Shown in pieces: positions 38,711 through 50,359 of a stretch of 64,000 nt of DNA (the first letter of the stretch is position 1; every line of letters starts with the position of its first letter). The notes below the pieces were generated by a model that saw only the letters and a list, made by a program, of their open reading frames with translations, had not been told where the DNA came from and did no database searches. The stretch is from Tribonema minus (taxonomy: Eukaryota > Sar > Xanthophyceae > Tribonematales > Tribonemataceae): the NCBI GenBank assembly GCA_017506865.1, contig JAFCMP010000054.1:62001-126000 (forward strand), in the 5' to 3' direction. Position numbers and translations under genes: made by a program.

Positions 38711-41502
38711 GGGCCTACATAGGCAGCCGCTTTGTGCACCACAAATTAGCAGTCTGAGAGCAGCGTTTTGAGCAGTTGCTGTAGCATTGCCAGCACATTC
38801 AGCTTCAACAGTAGTGCGGCAGCCCGGGATCTGATAGTGTGTGACACAGATCGATCATAGTGCCTCAGGCTGGTGCCTGCACTTACTAATAGGTAACTGT
38901 GCTCAGATGGATTGCCATTGGGTCAGGGTGCACACATAAGCGCAGCACGTAGTGTGTTGCATTGGGAGGCAGCTTCATGCCCTGCTCGCAATGGTACCAA
39001 GCCGATCAACATCAAGCTCTCAAAGCATGCCATGGCGGAGTGCGCTGGCCAGTGACTGTCATCGTCAGCCTGAGGGCCTGGCCAAGTCTATGGAGCGTTT
39101 GCAGAGTGCTTCCCACATTCTGTTTTTCAGTCCTTTGCTGCGCTTGGCATACCTGGTTTATAATATGATGGAATGTGAAAACACTTTTTTGAACGGCCTG
39201 GCTCTGAGGTGCTGGGACCTCCTGCAGGCTGCTGCGTGTGCAGGTAAATCTCATGTTCTCTTGTTTTTCTGATGACTGACGAAATTCAATGACTGCGCAT
39301 ATAAATCAGCATGTTAAGCAGCTCTGCCTGCCAGTGGACCAGCTGACTGCGATGTGTACGCGAGCTTGCTGCTAGCAGCAGCTGCTAGTGGTTCAAGCCA
39401 GGGCTACAATCAGGAACAACCTAACTTACAGTATTTGTGCGGTAACACTGCACATAGTATGTGTCGTGGCAGTACCCAGGTTACTGGACAAATGAGCAAG
39501 TGGTATGTATGCACATCACCAGCGCCCCCCCACCCCCCTCCCCTGCTGCTAGCCCCCGCCTTCACCGCGATCCAACCGTGGTCTTACAAGTATACTGAAG
39601 TGCAGATTAGCTGGATGCATAGCACAGCCGTTCCACAGTTTTGCATCACTCAGTCACAGCAGTCTTATCCATCATTCTGGACACCTGCTGCATCTCTATA
39701 GCTGTGATGCGTTCAACCTTTTGACGTCAATGAGAGTTTCACAGCATTCCCATCAAATTGATTTATCTACCATCACCTAGGTGAAACTGCTCGCATCTGG
39801 AACTGCTGCTGCGTGACTGCAGCGTAACCTGCAGCAGGAGCGAGTGAGCCATGTGTGTGCGTGCATTCCACCAGCCAAATTATATGTGCAGCACAGATGT
39901 TGGCTACCCAGTGGCACTCTACAGCATGTCATATACTGATGTATCAGAATTATGGTCGAACAAGCTCCAAAGAGCCAGACTAGCATAGAGCTGCGGCGCT
40001 CTTTCTCAAGAGGAGCATATGAACAAGCTACGAGCTCGCGTCCCCCAGAGGTCCGAGTAACCCGGCTCGCTGCAGCCATTTAGTGGCCCATATGCCAGGT
40101 CAATATTTGCATTTTATAAGTCATCTGCGACATACTAATTCAGACTAGAGTACTCTTACAAAGTTTTCAGCAGCGCCAGGCACACTAACTCTAGGTTGAC
40201 GTGGCTTCAAAGGACAGCTCATCGTATTGCGGACGATAGAGACAGTACCCCCCATTGAACCTGGCAAAGGGGCTGGCGTCGGCTTTGTACTTACCCTTGA
40301 TTGGGTGCCACTGCGACTAGAAGCTATTGTGAGCGAAGCCACCATCTCATGAATGATCTCAAGGTTGACCTCCGCATACGGAAGGAAGCTCACCGTGTGC
40401 TGAGGTTGATGTCACCACAATGGCACCATAACCTCAACAAAGCGGTCGGCGCCAGCCTTGTGTGTACACTTCAAGTTGAAGCCTGGATAGAAGGCACGAG
40501 CTGCCAGTGGCGCTGTTTGAGGCCGCGGCGCGGCTGCAGCATCGCGTTGTCGACCTGCGTGTGCAAGTTGATGAGTATGAGTCAAGGTGTTGTCCACCGC
40601 CACAAATGTGATGGTGCAAGCTCAGTAAATGTGCGCTGGTCGATTCTGCTGCTACAGCAGGACGCCGCCCGCCTGCAGCTGGCTCCACCTACCAAGTTTG
40701 ACAAGTGCCGGTGCATGCAAAACCACTGGCACGCATTCCTCATACAGGCGGGTGACTCTTGAAGTTTGGACACAGCGGTGCAATATTGTGGTCCGTTGGA
40801 ATATAAACACTATGCTGAGCACGCAGCAAACATTGAAGCTGCGCCTTCAAGATTGTGATCAAAACGTTGCTTCAAAGCCTTTATGTAGTTCTGCAGGCTC
40901 TCAGCTTCATTTTTTCTAGTGTTTGCCCTGCACATCCTTCAGATGTGAGCTGTACGAGACATGGGGGCAAATATCCCAGTACGCAGACTTGCCTTCTCAG
41001 CTGTAGCGGCAGATAGGTGTCCCTGGCAAGCACGTTCATGGTCGCAGGTGGGCGCTGCTTGAGAGTTGTCTGTGCCCGACCCCCAAGCTGGTGGGTAGAT
41101 GCGCACACTTCTGAACGACTGCGCCGACTGAGCCACACTGCTGTGTTGAAGTCCATGAAAGACGTTGTGGACATGGTCCTTGTTCACACTTACTGTGCGA
41201 TGTGCAGTTGCCATACATCACGTGCAACAAAACAGCACAGCAACAATCCACTTGACGGCCATGAGATCAACGTGGGCGGAACGAAATGTGTTTAGATCCA
41301 GTATAACTGCATATGTATGTACGTTGTGCTGTAGAACGGGCTGCTGTGCTCCTCTTCTGTCAAAAGCAATACTTCTGTGAATACTGCATCGAATGAGAGT
41401 ATATAGCAGACATCTGCCCTCCGCCTTGACGAATGCTGCCGAATCGCTGCGAAAAATGGCCAACCACAAAAATTGCTAATAAGCAGGCGTTGGCGCTGCT
41501 AC
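38711..41502. other. Convergent region between genes B and C
   Basis: 3' side of gene B and, on the minus strand, of gene C. The last exon or exons of gene C should lie here but none was recognised with a good border. Short open frames seen on both strands start at non-ATG codons or lack codon character. Confidence 0.4.
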
Positions 41503-41823
41503 CTGTAATACTTCCGCAGCGCAGCAGAAGCCGCACAATGCCATGGGGCATGGCACATCTAATTGCTTGTGTGCTTTAATTGAGACCAATGTGATAGATC
41601 GTTCCTGTGCCTGCCCCACACGGGCGTTGCTGCCTTGTGTCCCGTGAGGCACGTCGTCAAGCACAATGTGAGGAAACGCCAAGTGCATGAGTGCCATGCA
41701 CAGCACCAGCATCAGCGGCACAAGCCCGCAAGTAAAGCGTGGCGCGCCGGAAATGGCCGTAGCCAGCAGGGCCCCCGCCCCTAGGAAGGATAGGGCGGAG
41801 CTGGCCTCTCTGATCGAGTCCAC
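41503..41823 (-). CDS. Gene C exon, last transmembrane helices
   Basis: Acceptor CATGCTCGCAG, donor TTACAG|GTAGCA; phase 0 in and out, 107 residues. Starts VDSIREASSALSFLGAGALL; two hydrophobic helices followed by HIVLDDVPHG. Confidence 0.85.
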
Positions 41824-44800
41824 CTGCGAGCATGACGCGATTTCCGGGACAGGCAGTGCTCAGCACATGAGCGCATGCGTGGACTTGCAGCGCTGTGTCA
41901 TGGCCTGAACAGAGGCTGATGCTACAGTGCGCAAGTGGTAGTAGCATGAGGCCTCCACAAAATACCCAAGGGCGGCGGCGGCGTTTGAGTGGTTGTCGTT
42001 GAGACACTTTCAGACTGTCACACGACATATAGATTCCAGACAGCAAGCTTCAAGTTAGATGCCATTCATCTGGGCTTTTTTCGCGCCCTGAGCGAGAATT
42101 AATAAAAAGTACCCAAGGGGTAGAGCTTGAAGTTCCAACGTGTTGAGAGCGTATGCCAAATGAGCAACACATGCAGCTGCAGTTGAGAGCGAGGTCACAG
42201 ATGAAGCTACTTGGGTTGCACGCAAGAAACAGTGCAACTCACTGCAGTGGGGCAGCAATCCCATCAGTGACGTCCCGTTGGCACATAGCACTGCACACAT
42301 TGATGTTCCATAGCAGCACGTATACCTGCTAGCAACTGGGCCTTGCCGGGACTTTCACCAGCCTACATAGAAGTATATAATGCATGACCATGCGCCGAGA
42401 GTTGCAATTGCTTGTGTGGCATGTGCAAGTGCGTCAAAGGAGCTGTGTGCCAACACCTATAGCTATGACGAAGGTCATACCATGTACTGCTCACTGAGGA
42501 AGAGTTAACGCACTTTTGCACTTTTTTAGAGGTCATACTGCTTACTCAGGAAATTCAACACTTTCATTGCTACGACATTGAGGAACATTGTGATGCAGCG
42601 CTGTCACTACACAAGTACATGCACTTACATAAAGACCACACAAAGACGTGCATGAGTACATACCCAGGCATAAACCATGTTGTCCCAGCTGACAGTGTCA
42701 AGGTCAGATCCCAACGAACCACTGGAAGCGTCAGCGTCGCGCTGCAGCCACAGCACCACCTCTGGCACCATTACCTTGTAAACTGCAAGGCACAGAGACA
42801 ACGCAAATGATCACAAAGCTGCGTCAGATCAACGCTACCATGACCGCAATGTTTACATGCGGAAGTACATCATCTTGTGTGCTCAGCAGAAGAAGAGACA
42901 GGTGTGCTGCATAGCACGGTCTCTGACACCATGCACGTTGGCCGCATTCAAAGCATCGGCTGAATGGGTCAATCGAGGTGCAGCGCAAGCGCACCAACAA
43001 GCACCGCTCAAGCATAGGGACGCGTTTAAATAGAAGCAGATTTTGCAAGTTTAAGATGATGGCTCTCAGGCTGCCAGAGCTGACGCTCTTAAAGGCATAT
43101 GTGCGAGAGGCACAGACAATGGTAATTGTTGCAAGCCCGGTGGGCACGTCGATTTGCCATGACACAGCGCTGCATCAAGGAGCATGGTTGACACGCAGAT
43201 GGTGCTTGCGCGAACTACAACTGGCCTTTGTCTAGGAATTCCCTTTCACCGCATCGTGCTCAACCTGTTTAAACGTGCCTTCCCGTCCCTGCGCAGCTTT
43301 GGCTTGCGTGCAATACAATCAGCCTCCATGATTGCTTGCCAATACTCAGATGTTGACACCAGCTCGTCCCCTGGGTATGCATACAGAAAGTTATACAAGT
43401 ATGAAGCTCACCGGAGTACAGGCCGCCCAAACCCATGCCGCTGAGCAGTGCCACAACAAATACACCCCAGTTTGGCAGGTTCAGCTGCTCAAATCCCAGG
43501 CCGAACACTGCCGCGCCCAGTGCTGCCAGGCACAGCGATGCTCGCAGCACGCGGACTGGCTTCAGCACGTTGAGCGCAGCGGCCATGGCAACTTGGACAA
43601 TCGCGGTGCCCACCTGCATTGCGCCAGTGTATAGCAGGGCAAGTGAAATTTTAAGACCAGCGGCATGTTAAATTTAGGGTGACCTTTTGTGTGCACAATT
43701 GATGCCGTTTTTTCCATCACATGAACGCAATTCATTTTCCGCTGAAGCATTAATAATTAGCCGGAAAGAAACACGAGATCGAAGGTGCTTCACAAGTATC
43801 ATTATTATGCCACGCTGTGTGAGAATTGATTGCGTGTGCATGCGTAAATACGGCAGCTGTAGGCTGCTGAAGGGGAGGCCACGGCTGTGTGGAAGCACTT
43901 GGTCGGCCTGAGGCTCGTGCTTGCACTGCAGGCAGCACAGTGCATGATGGTTGCAGCACGCATGTGCAGACCAGCTACAGCTGCAGCTGCAGCAGCGTAT
44001 TGGGCACAGTGCACATTGACCGCGTGAACGAATGCACTGCCGATCAACAGTGTAATCAGTGCAGAAGCAGTCCTCTGCGTCAGCATGAGAGGGTGTGGCA
44101 ATATCATAGGTGAATGTCTTGTGGATGTGCGCCCAGGTGTTGTCGATACAATGCACCTTGGTACTGTCGTACTGTTGTACAAGTACCGAGGTGCATTGTA
44201 TGAACAACACTGGGGCGCACATGGAGTCAACTCTGACTCTAACGCAAATACGACCCTAGTTCTGACACAACTGTTTGGTGTTTGGTATATGCAACATGAT
44301 CAGGGCAAGCCCCATGTGGTGCAGAAAGTGTTGCACACCTACGGCACTTCCGGCACGGAAAGTGTCATCTCATAGTATACCCATGCACGCATGGCAGACC
44401 CACAAGGTTTGAGAGGTGCACACACATGTGGTGCGTGCAATCCCACATAGTGAGCGCGTGTCTTAGCACAGCGGCCATGGCCCTGCTCAGGCTGCTGATA
44501 GCAGATGACACGCGCACACATTTGGGCGCCGAAGATTGTGTCAAACCAGTGCCGGCAGTGCACTAAGTCCAATACAACTGACGAAAAACGGTATGCTCAC
44601 ACCAGATACGGCCCCTCCACACACAATCGCACACTGCAAACTACTCAGATTGCATCATAGTTTAAAATGCCCATGTTCATGCGTGTGCGTGCCATGGCCA
44701 AGGCTGAAGTTGACCACGCAAGTGATGGCAGCATTAGCAAACCCTGACCCTGTCTTCCCTGATCTGATCCAACTGCGGACCTTAACCTTAGCCCCAGCCC

Positions 44801-47800
44801 ATGAGCATCTGTGCCTTCATTATCATCACGCCTGAAGCTCGCCCTTTAAGCTACTCTAGCACAAGTACACGCAAGTGCCAAGCCAATCTTACTACCAGCA
44901 GTCATCATGACTATCAGTAGCTTTCAAACAAAAGACAAACCTGGACTGCCACAATGGCGACCGAGGCTGGCGGCAAAAATCCGCCAGCAGCACCTTCCCC
45001 GCTTGCGCTGCTTTCGTCGGTGCCGTGCAGACTTGTGCTGCCAAAGCTGCTGTACTCCAAGTACTCATGCACGAATGCGGGCAGTGTGGACTTGGTGAAA
45101 ATGGTCACCGCCCACACTGCGAAGTGCGATGCCAGCAGCCACCAGAACGGCGAGCAGCGAATGAGGCGCCTGGTGGCATCGGTCCACTGGCCACGCGTCT
45201 GCGCGCCGCTTGCAACTTCAAGTTGGCCAACTTCACAGGCGATGCGACTCCTCCTGCAGCAAAGAACGTTGACATTGGTGCGTGAAAGAGATTCTAAAAT
45301 TTTGCATTTGCCGGGCCCCGGCAGAAGCCCCAGCGAAACTCTACACCAAAGTTGTTTTGGGAAGCTGGTGCATCGCTTGTGACAAGGTGAGACATGAGCA
45401 AGCAGCACAAATGTATGCTCTGTATGTCTCCTGATGGGCACAGCGCTGGAATGCTGCAGGGACTCAAGTGGCTAACACTGATATCAGCTATGCCCATCTG
45501 TGTGTTATGCGGGCGCTGCAAGTCATTGCCATCATGCTATTAACAGTGTTTGATGTCCATCATATGCAGTCATAGTACATGGCGCACTTGAAGGTGGTGG
45601 CAACAGCCAACTTGCCTGGCGTTTCATGAGTTGTTGCTCTGCAACTTCATTGCAAACTGGAAGGCCGTTGTGAGTGTACAACCGGTCCTAACCCTAACCC
45701 GGACTCTCTCGCAGAAGACAACCATCAACTTGAGTGAAGTGAATGAAAACGGACCTTTGAACGATGAACCAGGGAAGCTATGCGCAGCGCCCAGCGCTTC
45801 AGCTTGAACTTGAAGTTTTGATGTCTGACGACCGCACTTTGCCGAAGATTTACCGCAGCCACTCCCGCCACTCCCAGCAGAACACTCCCCAACTTCAACT
45901 CTGCCCACTGACGCGTCCGCACATGAGCCTTTGGGGGATGACGCAGCGCTTGTCATGAAGGAAAAATGCCCCATCTGGCGCGCGTCGTCAGACGTGTCGG
46001 AGGTTGAAGCAGCCGTTGAACCAGTCGTCTCCGTCACCTGAGCTACCCAGCCGTAGAAAGTGATGCAAGCCATTGCGCCGACAATCGCGGCTACCACCAG
46101 CATTCTGGTCTGGATGGAAGGTATCACCAGACCCAGGACGGCCGCCAGCAGCACAGTGCCCACCGCGGCGGCGCTTCCGAGGAACATACGACGCGCGTTA
46201 AGTTGCTGCAGTTCCGCCTACATGTAATGAAGACAGCAACAGATACTTGCAAGGGTTGGAATCGGGAACCCTGAGCCTAGCGCGCTACCATAGAAGTTAC
46301 TATAGTGTAGTCTATGCAGCCCCTATCACAACCTCACCATGACCTTAGACTCAGCCCTTGACCGTAACCCTGGCCGTAATCCTGACCCTAAGCCTACCTC
46401 CGGCCCTCACCTGACCCTTGCCCTTCTCCTGACTCTATTATCACAGTAGTAGCGCTTGACCATAGTGCTAACTACAATTACAATAAGTTGAAACCTGTGG
46501 CCCAAATTATGACCATAACCTTAGCTCTGAGCCTGCCTTCAGGCTGACCTTAGCCCTTGTTTTGAGCGTGTCCCTAACTTAACCCCTGCCCCCATTGTGA
46601 CCCTGATCGCACCCCTCACCTCAACTTCTCACCCTAACCCTACCCCCAGTCTTGTTACAATTCTATCTGGCCTCCAGCCCTGTACCAATGTTGGTCAGGG
46701 ACAAAGGACCGCTGCTAACCCTAACCCTGACCGTTCACCCTGGCCCTAACCTCATAGTAACCCTACCGTAGTCACGATGTCCAGCAGTCACGATGTCCAG
46801 CACTTAGTGTCCGGTGTGTACTGAGACAAGACATGTGCTGAGGAGCATTTATGATACGATAGCCGACACACAAATCATTTGCGCAGTCAAGTACCGGCGT
46901 CTGACAAGAAGTCTGATCTGACATGATGGTCTGCGCACAGGATAGCAGCTGCACTTTTCACCTATATGTATGTTCCATTCCACTCTACTTCTGCAATTAT
47001 GTACACGAAGAGGCAGCGAGTACACGACAGCCCGCACTGTACCTGGCATTGCCCGCCGGGCTGATCCTACCATTCAAGTACACATCAACTATAGTATAAT
47101 CGTGCACTCGTTGGCAAACATGCTGCTTACTGCACAAGCAGTTTATTCTGGCATAATGTTTCAGTTGTCAGCCACTTCTACGGTTTGCGCTTAGGAAACT
47201 TGCCTGCAGGGAGTGCATCATTGGTATTGAGGCTTCATAGCAGCACAGCGTGTGCCCGTAGAACCAGTCGAACAGTACGAGCATGACAAAGCGGTAAGCT
47301 GCCTGCCCCCCTATCCCCAACGCTGGGGGTACCCACCTGACATGGAGGAAATGGAGGATTGTGAGCAGCGGTAGACAAGTCTCTTTCTTGGTTTCCCTGA
47401 GTAGCGTCCCAAACGTGAATGGCAAGACCGTCCGTATGAAATTGACCACCACAAACACTCCTTTCAAGTAGTTTGTTGCTGACAGGAACCAGTGCACTCC
47501 CCCTAGAGTCCATGCATCTCGAAAGTAACTTTACTGTTCACAACGAGCGCCGTCAACTCTTTTCTGTGAAAACTGACGTACTTGTGCGATTAAAATTTAG
47601 CCTGCAGCGGGGCTCTCCAAGTCCCAATTTGAATCATTACACAAGTCCATGAGCCCTGATGGTTCATGATGCGACATATGAACCACTATACACTGTGCAA
47701 GTGCGGACCGTGCCCAATAGCGAGCAGCCCAGCTTTGCAATTGCTGTTCCTCTGTGACATAATCACCGCACACCATCTCACTGTTCCAGCTGCACCTTGC

Positions 47801-50359
47801 TCATGGTAATGAGCTCAGGATCTTATGTGGCAATTGAGGTAAGCAGCTGATACCTTTCACAAATCACGCGTGTTGATGTTTGTCATTGCAAACAAGTTGG
47901 CCCGAATCAAGCAGTTCAACCACTGCAATGCAAGAAGTGGTGCAATCGCTGGCGGACAAGCATTCATACAACCTGCATTCAATATTACTACAGATGATTC
48001 ACATAGGTGTACATCCAGCAAGAGTACCCACAGCTAGAATCAGCATGCAGTGCCAAAGCCCAAAAAGGCACTCTGTCCGTCATCATCTGATACTATACTT
48101 CTGAGGTACCGTATTATCTATAATTAAGCCCATGGGGCGAGTTTTTTAATGAGTTTTCAAGCCCTCTCAAAATGACGCCCCACCCTTATTTTCAGCTGAT
48201 AAAAATGTGCCCCCCCCCCCCCTTTGTCTCACATGCATACGCAGCATGTATCCTCTGCGTACGTGTACTCTGCACACTCAGTGACTCATGCTACATCACC
48301 ACATTGTGTGTGTGCATGCATGCGCTATCAGCAACGTGCAGAGCAGACAGAACGACAGCTAACAATGTAACCAAACTCACGAAAAGGCTCCCAGAAGCAG
48401 CAGCTGGCTTTCCTAAAGTTGAACCAGTTTCAGGAGCGGCGTAGAAGGATGCTGGCACCTCATGATGGTGATAGATGAGCTAAAATGGCTCAAACAAACA
48501 TGCACCCCACCCTTTTTTTTCTCCATTATGATATATTAATGGAGCCCCACCCCGCTTTTTGCGCTCTCATAAAGAACTCGCCCCAGTGTAGACAATAATT
48601 AATTATAGATAATATCATGATACGGTAGTTGGTAATAATATGGTTTGTGAAACTCACCATAGAGCAATGAAAAAAAGCACCAGAGGAAGAGTCGTAATTG
48701 AAAGCCATGCTCTGTGCTGCCCAAATGTTTTGAAGTCGTAGTGAGCCTGCAGCACGCGCAACGACACAAAACGGTGATCAGCACAAATATAACGCCACTG
48801 ACAATTGTTAAGGCCGTCGCACACGTAAGCACATACAATGCTCTGTATATGAGTTTGCATGCAAAGTATGCCACATAATGCTTTGTAGGACACATACATC
48901 AGCGAGTGGCGCCACAAACATCAGAACGGCGCCACTGGCCCATCGAGCACACAATTCAGGATTCTGCTCTGATGGGCGATCTTCTTCATGGATTCGAACA
49001 AGACAACATGTTGCAGTGTGAAGCGACAGGCCTCCGCATAATGAGGTGGTGACAAACCGTGCCAAAAATACGAGGTAAACTGTACGTAAAGTCCATTGCA
49101 ATGCCATGGCTGCAACCGATTGTCCATGATTATTTTATGGCATCACCCCGGCTTGTAGTAATTTGCCAGTGCACTTCAGATGCTCAAGCAGCGAGTCTCA
49201 GAGTTGTTGCTGCGGCAGAGCCAGCAACTTGAAGCTCCGCAGAGTTGGCAGCAAGCAATGTTGCTGCGGCAGCACTGGCGATCGGTCTGCATGCAGCAGC
49301 CGCATGGAGGAACCACTGCAGATGTGGTAACTGCATGTTCTGCGGGCGCGCAAACATTTGGTAACATCTGCGGGCATGCAAACATGGCTTGCGCTGTGCT
49401 GCGGTGGCGCGAAGTGCCGCCATGCATTCAATTGACGTCATCAAGCGCTGTGACTGCAGCATTGCGTGCGTGCGTTGCAGGGGCTGCAGTCACTGTGGGC
49501 AGTGCCATGATAGTGACAATGGCGCCAATCAATGCTACGCCAGCAGCAGCGGCACATATGAGAACGCCGCGCTGGCAGCAGTGCCTGCAAGCAATGCACC
49601 GACCGTAGAGACGGCTGTCACAGTGGCTGCAGCGGCATCTGCGGGTGCTGCTGTGCGCCCAGGTGGTCAATGCAACGCATTTCGACCTGTACGACATTGA
49701 CCACCTGGGCGCACACTGCGTTTACGACGACGAGCTGCTATCATAATGGCGCGGCGCCGTTACGGTACCGCGTGGAACCTGCCACAGCAGCCCATCAGTA
49801 AAGCGTGGCAGCAGCACCGGCGCTTTCCGACGCTGCGGCACCGGCTGTGGCGACGTCTGGGGGATGCGTGGTGCCTGTGGGCGCTGAAGCGAGCAGTGAC
49901 TCATTACGCACGGCGACAGGGCATTGGAGTGCTGTGGCGGCAGCTGCCAGTGCGCCTTCGTGCGCTCAGCCAGCTGCAGCCCCACTGGCAGCTGTGACAA
50001 CAGCTGTCATTGGGCATGTACTGCAGCACATACTGTAGCAGTTGTGATAGCGGCGTCGGCGAGCATCGCGCGTGCAGCAGCGAACTATTGAAGCACGGCG
50101 ACGGCAGCAACATCCGCGGGCGATGTCTCGTCAGATTCTGAACTCACTGAAGCATGATAGCCTTGTGTGCATTCAATTTGTGGTGTTCTGGGTCGTTTTG
50201 GGGCCGGGAGGATCGTGCACTGTAGCATGTTGTATAAGAATTCTACACAAATTGTTGTCAACAAAGAACTTACCGTCAGAAGTGATGCCATTGGGCCTAC
50301 AACGACGTTGAACAGTCCTGACACCAGCAGCACAACTCCTGCTAGCATCCCGCCCAAAC
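41503..50359 (-). CDS. Gene C: MFS transporter of the GPH/MFS_2 type (both termini missing)
   Basis: Eight exons with matching phases give about 580 residues. Near the start comes LGGMLAGVVLLVSGLFNVVV, GPMASLLT, then AHYDFKTFGQHRAWLSITTL and a WWVPP motif. This follows the GPH family pattern of an LAG-rich helix, the DP-x-x-G-x-x-SDR loop, a GRR-like basic stretch, a helix and W-x-PP. Later come pairs of hydrophobic helices, a long Ser/Gly-rich cytosolic loop, and a VMVPEVVLWL segment like the GPH ML-PD/E-V motif between helices 10 and 11. GPH proteins are cation-coupled symporters for sugars, lipids or amino acids. The conserved Asp of the DP motif is replaced by Asn/Gly here, so the coupling ion and substrate cannot be predicted. 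The first exon and the 3' end were not found. Confidence 0.7.
41975..42112 (-). repeat. Dispersed repeat, second copy
   Basis: Reverse complement of the 24135-24290 family, from TACTTTTTATTAATTCTCGC at 42112 to the GCCGCCGCCGCC stretch near 41975. This copy has an inserted ACTTGAAGCT-type word after GGCATCTA. Confidence 0.7.
42664..42782 (-). CDS. Gene C exon, GPH-like VPEVV motif
   Basis: Acceptor GTGCCTTGCAG, donor GCCTGG|GTATGT; phase 1 in, phase 0 out. Encodes YKVMVPEVVLWLQRDADASS and ends SWDNMVYAW. Both phases match the neighbours. Confidence 0.85.
43412..43613 (-). CDS. Gene C exon, two transmembrane helices
   Basis: Acceptor GCAATGCAG, donor CTCCG|GTGAGC; phase 0 in, phase 1 out. 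Contains VGTAIVQVAMAAALNVLKPV, a short basic loop, LCLAALGAAVFGLGF and VALLSGMGLGGLYS. Confidence 0.9.
44126..44221. mobile_element. Foldback MITE, 96 bp, target duplication TGGA
   Basis: TGTGCGCCCAGGTGTTGTCG..  complement ..CAACACTGGGGCGCACA, flanked by TGGA at 44122-44125 and 44222-44225. Almost the whole length is two arms around a GTACTGTCGTACTGTTGTAC centre. Confidence 0.85.
44941..45253 (-). CDS. Gene C exon
   Basis: Acceptor TTTGCTGCAG|G, donor GTCCAG|GTTTGT; phase 2 in, phase 0 out, 104 residues. Hydrophilic start, then SPFWWLLASHFAVWAVTIFT, an acidic/Ser-rich loop and ASVAIVAVQ. Confidence 0.85.
45730..46217 (-). CDS. Gene C exon, helices plus Ser/Gly-rich loop (3' border uncertain)
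   Basis: Acceptor TTACATGTAG; phase 0 in. Starts AELQQLNARRMFLGSAAAVG, continues with two helices to FYGWVAQVTETTG, then about 110 Ser/Gly/Ala-rich residues. The donor CTCAA|GTTGAT at 45729 gives phase 2 as needed; other donors are possible nearby. Just outside lies a CCTAACCCTAACCC telomere-like motif (45688). Confidence 0.7.
46320..46770. repeat. Degenerate telomere-like CCCTAA tract
   Basis: Dozens of words such as CCTAACCCTA, CCCTGACCCT, CCTTAGCCCT and CTAACCCTAACCCTGACC follow each other. Similar short stretches are at 14993-15007 and 45686-45702. It is an interstitial tract, not a chromosome end, since gene C continues on both sides. Confidence 0.7.
47204..47336 (-). CDS. Gene C exon with GC donor
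   Basis: Acceptor CATTTCCTCCATGTCAG|G after a long pyrimidine tract, donor CTGCAG|GCAAGT (GC-AG intron); phase 2 in, phase 0 out. Encodes WVPPALGIGGQAAYRFVMLV, then LFDWFYGHTLCCYEAS. The W-x-PP after a helix and the aromatic helix fit GPH transporters. Confidence 0.8.
48114..48612. mobile_element. Mariner-like MITE, 499 bp, inverted relative of 23419-23943
   Basis: Ends TTATCTATAATTA and TAATTATAGATAA, TA on both sides. Contains a C-run (48210-48223), GCGTACGTGTACTCTGCACA and ACTCAGTGACTCATG in the order found in the reverse complement of 23419-23943. Lies in a gene C intron. Confidence 0.8.
48658..48746 (-). CDS. Gene C exon, basic loop and helix
   Basis: Acceptor GCGTGCTGCAG, donor CTATG|GTGAGT; phase 0 in, phase 2 out. 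Encodes AHYDFKTFGQHRAWLSITTL then PLVLFFIALW. Another frame is also open, but only this one gives the MFS loop pattern and joins the next exon as W-W-V-P-P. Confidence 0.75.
49652..49715. mobile_element. Minimal foldback MITE, 64 bp, target duplication CTGC
   Basis: Nothing but two arms: TGTGCGCCCAGGTGGTCAAT, a GCAACGCATTTCGACCTGTA loop part, then the complementary end ATTGACCACCTGGGCGCACA. CTGC at 49648-49651 and 49716-49719. Confidence 0.85.
50274..50359 (-). CDS. Gene C first visible exon, transmembrane helix
   Basis: Acceptor ATCATGTCCAG, donor CTGACG|GTAAGT; phase 1 in, phase 0 out. Encodes LGGMLAGVVLLVSGLFNVVV and GPMASLLT. At least one upstream exon with the start codon is missing. 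Confidence 0.8.

Noticed and set aside
40206..40262. Another LINE fragment (TCATCGTATTGCGGACGATAG)
   Set aside because: Only about 25 bases resemble the LINE around its ATTGCGGACAATAGAGACA word; too short to claim.
46320..46770. Chromosome end
   Set aside because: The CCCTAA-type units are degenerate and gene C exons continue on both sides.
47337..47502. Longer version of gene C exon 47204-47336
   Set aside because: The frame is open to 47502, but this would break the W-x-PP join and phase with exon 48658-48746; the pyrimidine-rich acceptor at 47337 fits much better.
48921..49127. Overlapping minus-strand open frames between gene C exons
   Set aside because: Exon 50274 joins exon 48746 directly in phase and in motif order, so no exon is needed here.
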